A stretch of 26,337 nucleotides of DNA, taken from contig DATBJR010000087.1 in NCBI GenBank assembly GCA_036556325.1, positions 1 through 26,337 on the forward strand, given 5' to 3'. The position numbers were made by a program, and so were the translations under genes. Below are positions 6,966 through 14,066 of this stretch, in pieces. The first letter of the stretch is position 1. Each line of letters starts with the position of its first letter. The notes under the pieces were generated by a model, which saw nothing but the letters and a program-made list of their open reading frames with translations, was not told the origin of the DNA and made no database searches. The DNA comes from DASSCW01 sp036556325 (GTDB lineage Bacteria > Chloroflexota > Limnocylindria > QHBO01).

Positions 6966-8177
6966 ATGCGCACCATCCTGCACGCCGACCTCGACGCGTT
7001 CTACGCGAGTGTCGAGGTGCTCGACGATCCGACCCTGCGCGGCAAGCCGGTCATCGTGGGCGGCGACCCGAACGCACGCGGCGTGGTCAGCGCCGCGTCC
7101 TACGAGGCGCGGGCGTTCGGCGTCCACTCGGCCATGCCCCTCCGCACCGCCCACCGCCTCTGTCCGAATGGGGTCTTTCTGCCCGGGCGGTTCGACCGCT
7201 ATCGCGAGCTGAGCCGCCAGGTCATGCGCATCTTCGCCAGCTACACGCCGCTGGTGGAGCCGATCAGCCTGGACGAGGCGTTCATGGACGTCACCGCCAG
7301 CCGCGCCGCTCTCGGCGATGGCGAGACCATCGGCCGCCAGCTGAAACGGCGGGTGCTCGACGAAGCCGGGCTGGTCGTGAGCGTCGGCGTCGCGACGAAC
7401 AAGTTGTGCGCCAAGGTCGCCTCTGACCTCCGCAAGCCGGACGCGCTGGTGGTGGTGCGCCCCGGCGAGGAGGCTACCTTCCTAGCGCCGCTGCCGGTCA
7501 GCCGGCTATGGGGCGTCGGACCGCAGTCACGGCAGACGCTGGCGGACTATGGCGTCGCGACGATCGGCCAGCTGGCGGCGCTGCCCGAGGGCACCTTGCG
7601 CCGGCGCTTCGGCATCCACGGCGCGGAACTGCGACTGCGCGCGCAGGGCGTGGATCCATCGCCCGTCGTGAGCGGCCAGGCACCCAAATCGGTCGGCCAC
7701 GAGCTGACGTTCGACCATGACGTGACCGACCCCGGGCGGCTCGAGGCCACGCTGCTGGACCTGGCCGAATCGGTCGCCTCACGGCTTCGCCACCACCACC
7801 TCGCCGCCGGCGCCGTCCAGCTCAAGCTGCGCTATGAAGGCTTTGACACCATCACGCGCCAGGCGCCGCTCGGCCACCAGGTGCGGGACTCGGAGCCGCT
7901 GTACGCGCTGGGGGTCAGGCTGCTGCGCAAGGCGCTCAGCGGCGACCGCGCAGTGCGCCTCATCGGCCTGACGGCCATCAACCTCTCCAGCGTGCAGCAG
8001 CTCACGCTGTTCGATGCGCCGGATCGGACCGATCGCATCTCCCAGTCCATCGACGCAGTGCGCGAGCGCTTCGGCGAGAAGGCGATCACGCGGGCCCGGC
8101 TGATTGGCCAGCGCGACCGTCGACGGGCCGATTTCGGCGAGCGACCGGAGGCGCCATCCCCTGATCTGGGGGATTGA
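6966..8177 (+). CDS. dinB: DNA polymerase IV (Y-family, DinB)
   Basis: A 403-residue translesion polymerase. The catalytic acidic residues are present: D8 in HADLDAFYASVE and D103/E104 in SLDEAFMD. Fingers, the helix-hairpin-helix (LWGVGPQSRQTLADYGVATIGQLA, 181-204) and the little-finger domain (KSVGHELTFDHDV, 241-253, onward) are all in place. A beta-clamp-binding motif QLTLF is at 345-349, but about 54 residues follow it, whereas in many DinB proteins the clamp motif is at the very end. The tail is basic and then acidic. The ATG at 6966 begins the conserved MRTILHADLD. The gene follows lexA by 37 bp, so it should be SOS-induced from the lexA promoter. Its stop codon lies within the -35 box of the next gene. 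Confidence 0.97.
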   Translation: MRTILHADLDAFYASVEVLDDPTLRGKPVIVGGDPNARGVVSAASYEARAFGVHSAMPLRTAHRLCPNGVFLPGRFDRYRELSRQVMRIFASYTPLVEPISLDEAFMDVTASRAALGDGETIGRQLKRRVLDEAGLVVSVGVATNKLCAKVASDLRKPDALVVVRPGEEATFLAPLPVSRLWGVGPQSRQTLADYGVATIGQLAALPEGTLRRRFGIHGAELRLRAQGVDPSPVVSGQAPKSVGHELTFDHDVTDPGRLEATLLDLAESVASRLRHHHLAAGAVQLKLRYEGFDTITRQAPLGHQVRDSEPLYALGVRLLRKALSGDRAVRLIGLTAINLSSVQQLTLFDAPDRTDRISQSIDAVRERFGEKAITRARLIGQRDRRRADFGERPEAPSPDLGD

Positions 8178-8228
8178 CAGACTAGAACGTCTGTTCGTAT
8201 GATGCGCTCCTGATTAGAACGTCCGTTC
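8174..8228 (+). promoter_or_regulatory. SOS promoter with two LexA boxes upstream of the 86-residue gene
   Basis: TTGACA (8174-8179), an 18-bp spacer and TATGAT (8198-8203) form a near-consensus promoter whose -35 overlaps the dinB stop (8175-8177). LexA box 1, GAACGTCTGTTC (8185-8196), lies in the spacer and is identical to the lexA box. Box 2, GAACGTCCGTTC (8217-8228), lies just past the expected start of transcription. The centres are 32 bp apart, about three helical turns, which would put two dimers on the same face. Confidence 0.92.
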
Positions 8229-8264
8229 GGCTCGGCCGGTACGGACGAGAAGGAGCACCGACCC

Positions 8265-8525
8265 ATGGCCCTCACCAAGATTTCGCCCATGCCGGCACGC
8301 GTTCGCTGGGACCGCAGGTTGGCGCGGCCGCTGTCCGTCCAGCTGGGTGACCGGCAGCTCACCGTCCGCGGCCTCGAGGCCGTGCGCGACGAGACAGCCG
8401 CCTATCCGGTCGAGCGCGGCCCGCGGATCACGTTCCTGGTCGAGACCGACGCTGGCCAGGCGTCGCTCGTGTTCGACGGCGCGCACCGTCGCTGGTTCGT
8501 GGAGGCACTGGACCAGGCCGCCTGA
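8265..8525 (+). CDS. Small SOS-controlled protein of unknown function
   Basis: An 86-residue protein starting at ATG 8265 with AAGGAG 9 nt upstream. It has its own strong promoter carrying two LexA boxes, so it should be tightly repressed and then strongly induced by DNA damage. No signal peptide, membrane segment, LysM motif or cysteine is present, which argues against an SulA/YneA-type membrane-linked division inhibitor. The pattern of alternating hydrophobic residues (RPLSVQLGDRQLTVRGLEAV, then RITFLVETDAGQASLVFDGAHRRWFVEAL) suggests a small beta-rich fold. It weakly recalls the small DUF6504-type proteins found beside Y-family polymerase genes in actinobacteria; that is memory-based and unverified. 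Function could be a polymerase accessory factor or a damage-response regulator. Confidence 0.75.
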   Translation: MALTKISPMPARVRWDRRLARPLSVQLGDRQLTVRGLEAVRDETAAYPVERGPRITFLVETDAGQASLVFDGAHRRWFVEALDQAA

Positions 8526-8528
8526 CCC

Positions 8529-9389
8529 TCATCGGGTCGGCGATCCATCCGCCGGCTCCCAGCGCACCAGCCAGATCGGCCCATCGCCGGCCTCCACCCG
8601 GCGGGCGTCATCGCCGGGGTCGGTCAGGCTGGTGCGCGTCACGCGCACGCGCTGGCCGTCAAGTTCGCCGATCGGGCCGGCGGCCGCGGAGAGGCCGAAC
8701 GTGAACTGCCAGGCGCGCACCTGGTCGTGGATGCGCCGGGCGGGCTGCGCCCAGTCGATGGTCGCGTAGTCCGCGCCGAAGTGCCCCGCCCAGGTCACGC
8801 CCTCGCTCGGCTGCGGATCACCCGGGTCGCCGGCAGCGACGCGTTCCAGGACCCCCGGCAGCAGGCTCATTGCGACGGCGCCCATCCGCGGCCCGACCAC
8901 CCCGATCTCCCAGTCGTCGTCCTGCATCGGCACGGGGGCCTGCGCCAGGATCGGCCCGGTGTCCAGCTCGGCGTCCATGCGGTGCCAGGTGATCCCGTAC
9001 TGGTTGTCCCCATCGCGAATCGCCCAGGCGAGGGGAATCGGCCCGCGATGTCGCGGCAGCATCGCCGGGTGGCAGTTGATCGATCCGAGGCGAGGCACCT
9101 GCAGCGCTGTGAGCGGGATCTTCCAGGGGAACCCCCAGCACATCATCAGGTCCGGCCGATAGGCCCGGAGCAGCGGCTCGATCCCGTGCTTGGTTGCCGG
9201 CAGCAGCACGTCCAAACCGGGCGGCGCCGTTTCGTCGCTCACCGACGGCCGATCTGGGAGTGGCGGCTCGCGGCGCGCGCTCAGCACGGCGACGGGAAGG
9301 TGGCCCAGCTCGCGAAGCGCATCGACCAGGCCAGCGGCGACGATCGGCACGGTCGTGACCAGGACGATCCGCCAGCCCTCTGTCGCCAT
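8529..9389 (-). CDS. Formyltransferase family protein (Fmt-like)
   Basis: A 286-residue enzyme of the methionyl-tRNA formyltransferase superfamily, using 10-formyl-THF as donor. The catalytic triad is visible: Asn105 and His107 in GSINCHPAMLP and Asp143 in AELDTGPIL, matching N-H-D of Fmt. After the N-terminal Rossmann part (1-~180) there is an Fmt_C-like region (YATIDWAQPARRIHDQVRAWQFTFG, about 212-236). It is shorter than usual Fmt (about 310). The loop after the triad is RHRGPIPLAWAI rather than the RWRGAAPIQRAI of true Fmt, so it may act on another amine such as a nucleotide sugar, or be a diverged Fmt. ATG 9389 is preferred; a TAGACT box sits 8 nt before it. It ends 3 bp from the SOS gene and is divergent from the FchA gene. 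Confidence 0.8.
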   Translation of the reverse strand: MATEGWRIVLVTTVPIVAAGLVDALRELGHLPVAVLSARREPPLPDRPSVSDETAPPGLDVLLPATKHGIEPLLRAYRPDLMMCWGFPWKIPLTALQVPRLGSINCHPAMLPRHRGPIPLAWAIRDGDNQYGITWHRMDAELDTGPILAQAPVPMQDDDWEIGVVGPRMGAVAMSLLPGVLERVAAGDPGDPQPSEGVTWAGHFGADYATIDWAQPARRIHDQVRAWQFTFGLSAAAGPIGELDGQRVRVTRTSLTDPGDDARRVEAGDGPIWLVRWEPADGSPTR

Positions 9390-9397
9390 CGGCCGGC

Positions 9398-9403
9398 AGT
9401 CTA
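9398..9403 (-). promoter_or_regulatory. -10 box placing the formyltransferase start at or near +1
   Basis: Minus-strand TAGACT is followed by 8 nt and then the ATG at 9389. There is no Shine-Dalgarno sequence. Compatible with a leaderless or almost leaderless transcript. Confidence 0.4.
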
Positions 9404-9408
9404 GCCCG

Positions 9409-9414
9409 TACAAT
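9409..9414 (+). promoter_or_regulatory. Candidate -10 box for the fchA-folD operon
   Basis: TACAAT, five bases from the oppositely oriented TAGACT (9403-9398). Transcription from here would start near 9421, giving a leader of about 50 nt before the GTG at 9470. No clear -35. Confidence 0.4.
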
Positions 9415-9469
9415 CGCGCTGGCGAGCACCAGCGCGCCGGCCACGTACGCCCCGCACGAGACCCTCGCC

Positions 9470-10123
9470 GTGGAGGATCCGACCGACAACCTCAGCAACC
9501 TGACCCTGCGTGACCTCACCGCGCGGCTTGCCAGCCGGGAGCCGATCCCCGGGGGCGGCAGCGCGTCGGCCCTGGCGGGCGCGCTGGGCGCGTCGCTGGT
9601 GGCCATGGTCGCCGAGCTGACGATCGGCCGGCCCGATGCTTCCGAGCACGAGCCGCAGCTGGTGGGCCTGCGTGACGAGGCGACGGCGCACCGAGAGCTG
9701 CTGCTGGACCTGGCGGAGCAGGATGCCCGCGCTTACGGCGCGGTGGTCGCCGCGCGGCGCATGCCGAAGACGACCGATGAGGAGCGCGCGTCGCGCTCCG
9801 AGGCGATGCGTCGCACCATGCTGGCAGCGGCCGAGGTGCCGCTGCTGACCGCCGGAGCGGCGCTGGACGTGCTCGAGCTGGCTCGAACCATTGCGCCCAT
9901 CGGCAATCCCAACGCCGTCAGCGACGCGGGGGTGGCCGCGGAGCTGGCCGCGGCGGCGGTCCGCGGGGCGATTCTCAACGTCCGCATCAACCTCCCCTAC
10001 CTCCCCGCCGAAGAGCCGCTGCGCGCGGCGGCGCCGGAGACGATCGCCAACATGGAGCGGCGGACCGCGGACGCGCAGCGCTCGGTGGCGGATGCGGTCA
10101 GCACCAGGATGGCATCGCGGTGA
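9470..10123 (+). CDS. fchA: FchA/FTCD cyclodeaminase-family protein (methenyl-THF forming or cyclohydrolase)
   Basis: A 217-residue protein of the formimidoyl-THF cyclodeaminase family (FTCD C-terminal domain). Hallmarks are PIPGGGSASALAGALGASLVAMVAELT (26-51), ARAYGAVVAARRMP, and APIGNPNAVSDAGVAAELAAAAVRGAILNVRINL (141-174). Two activities are known in this family: removal of ammonia from 5-formimino-THF to give 5,10-methenyl-THF (histidine degradation), and methenyl-THF cyclohydrolase (FchA of Methylobacterium). The sequence does not decide between them. The GTG start at 9470 has no clear Shine-Dalgarno. Its stop overlaps the folD GTG by 4 bp (GTGA), so the two are translationally coupled. 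A separate glutamate formimidoyltransferase gene lies at 23142, which supports the cyclodeaminase role, while the FolD changes support a cyclohydrolase role. Confidence 0.88.
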   Translation: MEDPTDNLSNLTLRDLTARLASREPIPGGGSASALAGALGASLVAMVAELTIGRPDASEHEPQLVGLRDEATAHRELLLDLAEQDARAYGAVVAARRMPKTTDEERASRSEAMRRTMLAAAEVPLLTAGAALDVLELARTIAPIGNPNAVSDAGVAAELAAAAVRGAILNVRINLPYLPAEEPLRAAAPETIANMERRTADAQRSVADAVSTRMASR

Positions 10124-11028
10124 GCGCGAAGCTGCTCGACGGCCGGGTCGTCGCGTCGCGCCTGTGGCGCGAGCTGTCCGAACGCGTCGCCGCCGTGCGG
10201 GAGCGCACCGGGCTGCAGCCGCGCCTTGCGATCGTGCGCTTCGAGGAGCGCGGGCCGTCCGCGGTCTATGCCGCCAGCCTGGCCCGCGCCGCGCGCAGCG
10301 TCGGTATCACGCCCGTCGAGATCGTGCCCCCGTCCGGTGTGCAGCTCAGCGACCTGCGCGCCAGGATCGGGGCCCTCAACCGCGATGCCAGCATCAGCGG
10401 CATCGTGCTGGCCCAGCCGCTGCCAGCCCACCTCGACGCCGCAGCCATCGTCTCGCTGATCGATCCGGCCAAGGACGTGGACGGCGCCACGCCCCTCAAC
10501 GCGGGGCGCCTGGTTCGCGGCGACCCGGCGTTCGTGCCCGCCACCGCGCTGGCGGTGATGGCGATCCTGCGCACCTACGAGATCCCCATTGCCGGCAAGC
10601 GCGCCGTGGTCGTCGGCCGCTCCCCCGTCGTTGGCCGGCCCGTTGCCAACCTCCTGCTGGAGGCCGATGCGACCGTGGTGGTCACCCACCGGCGCACCCG
10701 CAACCTGGCGCGCGAGACCCGTCGCGCCGAGATCCTGGTCGTGGCTGCCGGCCAGCCCGGCCTGATCCGTTCGGAGATGGTCAACCGCTCGGCCGTGGTG
10801 ATCGACTGCGGCATCAACACCACCCCCGCCGGCATCGTGGGCGACGTGGACACCGCCGCCGTGCGGCCGGTGGTGCGGGCCATCACGCCGGTGCCCGGCG
10901 GCGTCGGACCGGTCACGACCATGATGCTGCTGGAGCAGACGGTCGCGGCTGCCGAGCACGGGCTCGGCGCAGGCGATCCCTGGCTCGAGGCGCTGCTCGT
11001 CGAACGCGAGGCGGCCGGCGACCGTTAG
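10120..11028 (+). CDS. folD: FolD: methylene-THF dehydrogenase, cyclohydrolase site altered
   Basis: A 302-residue protein aligning to E. coli FolD without gaps through the catalytic domain. Conserved: Tyr50 in SAVYAAS, Asp121 in KDVDGATPLNAGR, the cofactor loop VVGRSPVVGRPVANLLL (about 168-184), THRRT, GINTTPAGIVGDV and TPVPGGVGPVTTMM. Not conserved: residue 54, the catalytic Lys of the family (YVASK in E. coli), is Leu (YAASL), and residue 98, Gln in E. coli (VQLPLP), is Ala (LAQPLP). Lys and Gln at these sites are needed for cyclohydrolase chemistry in characterised enzymes. The protein therefore looks like a dehydrogenase with reduced or no cyclohydrolase activity, coupled by a GTGA overlap to an FchA-family gene that could supply it. 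It overlaps the convergent binding-protein gene by 4 bp. Confidence 0.93.
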   Translation: MSAKLLDGRVVASRLWRELSERVAAVRERTGLQPRLAIVRFEERGPSAVYAASLARAARSVGITPVEIVPPSGVQLSDLRARIGALNRDASISGIVLAQPLPAHLDAAAIVSLIDPAKDVDGATPLNAGRLVRGDPAFVPATALAVMAILRTYEIPIAGKRAVVVGRSPVVGRPVANLLLEADATVVVTHRRTRNLARETRRAEILVVAAGQPGLIRSEMVNRSAVVIDCGINTTPAGIVGDVDTAAVRPVVRAITPVPGGVGPVTTMMLLEQTVAAAEHGLGAGDPWLEALLVEREAAGDR

Positions 11029-12092
11029 TGGGCCGGCACCACCGACGTGTCGTACATGTCGGTGACCGGCACAGAACCGTCGATGAAGCCCAGGTCGCGC
11101 ATCGTGCCGTAGCCGGTCTTCCAGACCTGGGCGTCGATCCTGCCGGACGGCCCGGCACTGCCGCCGCCCCACAGGCTCACGGTGGCCTGCAGTACCTGGG
11201 TGGCGGTGTCCCGGTCCTCGCCGATCGTCGGAACCTCCTGGATGGCGGCGTCGACGCCGGCCGAAACGTCGGCAGCGATGTCGTGCTGGGCGCGGAGGAC
11301 CGCGACCGCCAAGGCGGCCACCACCTGCGGGTCACTGGCCAGCAGGTCGTCACCGGCGACGATGCCCGGTCCGGGCAGGGGCGCAACGTCGTCGACCCGC
11401 ATCAGCGCCGTCTCGAAGCCCTGGGCCTGGAGCCGCAGTGGCTCGTTGGCGACGAAGCCGGTGATGAGGTCCACGTCGCCGTTCAGCAGCCCCTCGACCT
11501 GGTTGAACTGCGGGTACTCGCGGATGGTCACGTCCTGTTCGGTCAGCCCACCGGCGCGGAGCAGCGCGAGGAGGGCATGCCATGACGACCCGAAGCGCCC
11601 GGGGGTGCCGATCCGCATCCCGCGCAGGTCGGACGGGTCTGCGGGAACGGTCGCCGGCGCGCCGATGAGCGCCACCGGAAAGTGTTCGTACAGGGTGGAG
11701 ACGTACTTGATGGGGATGCCGGAGGTGCGACCGATCATCACGTCCGTCGCATCGGCCACGCCCACCTCGGCCTGGCCGGCGGCAACCAGGCGCAGGACGT
11801 TGTCGCTGTAGGCGATGCTCACCTGCAGGCCGGCGTCACGGAAGTAGCCGGCCTGCTGGGCGAGATAGAACGGTGCGAACTGCACGTCGGGCTGGAAGCC
11901 GAGCAGCAGCTTGACCGGCCGCAGGTCAGACGGGCTCTGCGCGGGTCCGGAAGGCCGGCTGGCGCTTGGCACGGTGCTGCCGGACCCGCCGCCATTCGGG
12001 CCCCCGGCCAGCTGCCGGAAGAGCAGGAGTGCCAGGATCGCCAGCACCACCGCGGCGGCAACGATGACGAGATTCGTACGACGCGAAGGCAT
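11025..12092 (-). CDS. ribY: Riboflavin-type ABC transporter substrate-binding protein (RibY-like, NMT1/THI5 family)
   Basis: A 355-residue solute-binding protein of the ThiY/SsuA/NMT1 type. The N-terminus is a basic stretch followed by one hydrophobic helix (about 8-27). There is no lipobox cysteine, so it is probably anchored by that helix. A Gly/Ser/Pro-rich linker (about 30-57) leads to the binding domain: VKLLLGFQPDVQFAPFYLAQQAGYFRDAGLQVSI (60-93) is the family signature, followed by ADATDVMIGRTSGIPIKYVSTLY. It is the third gene of an operon behind an FMN riboswitch, so flavin is the likely ligand, as predicted for RibXY of Chloroflexus. Thiamine-precursor or sulfonate binding would be the alternatives from fold alone. 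A GAGGT sequence overlaps the permease stop. The stop shares 3 bases with the folD stop. Confidence 0.85.
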   Translation of the reverse strand: MPSRRTNLVIVAAAVVLAILALLLFRQLAGGPNGGGSGSTVPSASRPSGPAQSPSDLRPVKLLLGFQPDVQFAPFYLAQQAGYFRDAGLQVSIAYSDNVLRLVAAGQAEVGVADATDVMIGRTSGIPIKYVSTLYEHFPVALIGAPATVPADPSDLRGMRIGTPGRFGSSWHALLALLRAGGLTEQDVTIREYPQFNQVEGLLNGDVDLITGFVANEPLRLQAQGFETALMRVDDVAPLPGPGIVAGDDLLASDPQVVAALAVAVLRAQHDIAADVSAGVDAAIQEVPTIGEDRDTATQVLQATVSLWGGGSAGPSGRIDAQVWKTGYGTMRDLGFIDGSVPVTDMYDTSVVPAH

Positions 12093-12101
12093 CGGTCTAC
12101 C

Positions 12102-12860
12102 TCATGCAGGCTGGATGAGCCGCCGCTCGACCTGGACCACCAGGCCGTAGAACGCCAGGCCGATGATGGCCAGCGCCACCAGTGCGACGAACATGAGCGG
12201 GGTATCGAAGAGGCCCTGGTCGGCGATGTTGATGAGCACGCCGAGGCCGGTGCTGGCGCTCACCCATTCGGACACCACGGCGCCGATCACGGCCAGGGTG
12301 ACCCCCACCCGCAGTCCGCCGAAGATCACCGGCAGCGCGGATGGGATCTCCAGGCGTGCCGTGACCTGGCCGGGCGTGGCGCCCAGGCTGCGCAGCATCT
12401 CGCGCAGCCGAGGATCGGCCGAGCGGATGCCGACCATGGTGGCGATGGCGATGGGGAAGAAGACGATCAGCGCGACCACCAGCACCCGCGACACGAGGCC
12501 GCCACCGAACCAGATGTCGAGCAGCGGCGCCAGCGCCAGGATCGGGACGGCCTGGGCCGCGACGATGTACGGCGACAGCACGCGCTCGATGACGACGCTC
12601 TTGCCCAGCGCCACTCCGACCGCGATGGCGGTGACCCCACCGAGCGCGAAGCCGGGCACGACCTCGATCAGCGTCGCCCACAGGTGCTGCCACAGGATCC
12701 CCGACCCGATCGCGCGCATTCCGCGTTCGGCCACCACGTCCGGGGCCGGCAGGATGTACTCGGGCGTGCCGGTCAGCACGGTGAGGATCTTCCACGCCGC
12801 CACGAACACGGCCAGCGACGTCACCGCTGTCACCAGCCGCCTCACGGGCCCGGCGTCCAT
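12102..12860 (-). CDS. ribX: Riboflavin-type ABC transporter permease (RibX-like)
   Basis: A 252-residue inner-membrane permease of the SsuC/ThiX family with about six hydrophobic segments. The EAA-type loop that docks the ATPase is EMLRSLGATPGQVTARLEIPSALPVIFGGLRVG, with the usual LGA...LEIPSALPxIxxGLR pattern. YILPAPDVVAERG near residue 35 and the GAVVSEWVSASTGLGVLI stretch are typical of the family. The ATG at 12860 lies inside the end of the ATPase gene, a 19-bp overlap that suggests translational coupling. The substrate is assigned from the FMN riboswitch, not from the permease itself. Confidence 0.86.
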   Translation of the reverse strand: MDAGPVRRLVTAVTSLAVFVAAWKILTVLTGTPEYILPAPDVVAERGMRAIGSGILWQHLWATLIEVVPGFALGGVTAIAVGVALGKSVVIERVLSPYIVAAQAVPILALAPLLDIWFGGGLVSRVLVVALIVFFPIAIATMVGIRSADPRLREMLRSLGATPGQVTARLEIPSALPVIFGGLRVGVTLAVIGAVVSEWVSASTGLGVLINIADQGLFDTPLMFVALVALAIIGLAFYGLVVQVERRLIQPA

Positions 12861-13687
12861 GCCGCGAGCTCCGGTGGATGGACCGATGCCAGGGCCGCCC
12901 GAATCTCCTCGTCGAGCTCCGCCGCGGCGACGTCAACGCCGCGCGGACGCGGCAGCTCGATCGGCACCCGGCGAGCGACGGATCCCGGCCGGGCGGTGAG
13001 CACCACCACCGCGTCCGCCAGCCGCACCGCTTCGCTGACCGAGTGCGTCACCAGGATCAGCGTTCGGCGCCGCGACAGCCAGAGGCGCTGCAGCTCCGTG
13101 TCGAATGCCTCACGGGTCAGCGCGTCGAGCGCGCTGAACGGCTCGTCCAGCAGCAGGACGGGTGGATCGCTGACCAGCGCACGCGCCAACCCGGCCCGCT
13201 GGGCCATCCCGCCTGACAGCTCCGCCGGCCGCAGCCGCGCGGCGTCGCTGATGCCCACCTGGCGCAGCGCGGCCGCAGCGCGCTCGACGCGTTCCGCTCG
13301 CGGCACGCCCGCCAGGGAGAGCGGCAGCTCCACGTTCTCCGTCACGGTCAGCCAGGGCAGGAGCCGAGGCTGCTGGAACGCGATGCCCACGCGGGGGTCG
13401 CCGGCGCGTGGCTCCTCGGCATCCGGCGCCGGGCCGATGGTGACCCGGCCAGCGTCGGGCACGAGCAGCCCGGCAATCACCCGCAGCAGGGTCGACTTGC
13501 CGCTGCCGTTGGGGCCGATGACAACGGTCAAGCTTCCCGCTGCCACGTCCAGCGAGCAGTCGTGCAACGCGGTCAGCCGGCCCTCGGGGGCAGGGAATGA
13601 CACCGTGACGTCGTGAATGTGGACCGCCAGGCCGCCGTTCGCGACCGCTCCCGCCGCGTGCCCCTCGTCCGTCTGCAACTGCGCCAT
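12842..13687 (-). CDS. ABC transporter ATPase of the riboflavin-type importer
   Basis: A 281-residue nucleotide-binding subunit of the nitrate/sulfonate/taurine/thiamine-precursor class. Walker A GPNGSGKST is at 58-66, Q-loop at about Q105, signature LSGGMAQR at 157-164, Walker B VLLLDEP at 177-183 followed by FSALD, and H-loop His215 in LVTHSVSEA. All catalytic motifs are intact. An N-terminal extension of about 20 residues precedes the domain. It is the first gene after the FMN riboswitch, 139 nt downstream of the aptamer. The three genes would be shut off together when FMN is plentiful. Confidence 0.9.
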   Translation of the reverse strand: MAQLQTDEGHAAGAVANGGLAVHIHDVTVSFPAPEGRLTALHDCSLDVAAGSLTVVIGPNGSGKSTLLRVIAGLLVPDAGRVTIGPAPDAEEPRAGDPRVGIAFQQPRLLPWLTVTENVELPLSLAGVPRAERVERAAAALRQVGISDAARLRPAELSGGMAQRAGLARALVSDPPVLLLDEPFSALDALTREAFDTELQRLWLSRRRTLILVTHSVSEAVRLADAVVVLTARPGSVARRVPIELPRPRGVDVAAAELDEEIRAALASVHPPELAAWTPGP

Positions 13688-13826
13688 GCGACCACCAGTG
13701 CCGTTGCCGGCCAGCGTCGAGGGGGCGTGCCGCGATGCGGGCGGTCACCGCAGACATCGGGCAGGACCCTCACCTGCGCACGCGCAGTCCAGGCCTGGGC
13801 CGATGCGTCGGAGAACGCCTCGCGCT

Positions 13827-14015
13827 CGCCTTCTCCCGTCCGGACTGTGACCGTCGGCCCTGTCGGCCGGTGAGCGTCGCGCTCGCCGGGTCAGGTCGGC
13901 CCCGCCAGGTGCATCCCGCCGCCGAGCTCCGTGGCGCCGGGCCTGCCGGGGTTCGCGGGCTGGCTCTCAACCGGGAGCCGACCGCCGGTGGGGAGTTTCA
14001 CCCCGCCCCGAAGAC
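13827..14015 (-). promoter_or_regulatory. FMN riboswitch (RFN element)
   Basis: Read on the minus strand, the 5' part carries CTTCGGGGCGGGGTGAAA followed by CTCCCCACCGGCGGT (to 13981), with AGCCCGCGA after a variable arm. The 3' part carries CCGACGGTCACAGTCCGGA (13857-13839) and GGGAGAAGG. These are the invariant blocks of the RFN aptamer in the right order. The P1 stem closes: CGTCTTC (14015-14009) pairs with GAAGGCG (13833-13827), with one G-U. It fills most of the 379-bp gap between dedA and the ABC operon. The 139-nt platform after it has no poly-U terminator. TTCTCC (13815-13810) can pair with GGAGAA (13836-13831), opening the base of the aptamer, so an alternative fold or Rho- or translation-based control is possible. 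Confidence 0.95.
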
Positions 14016-14066
14016 GATGGAATTGTTCGGTTGCCCGCCTAGCGTGCCACCCGGGGCCGACCTCGG

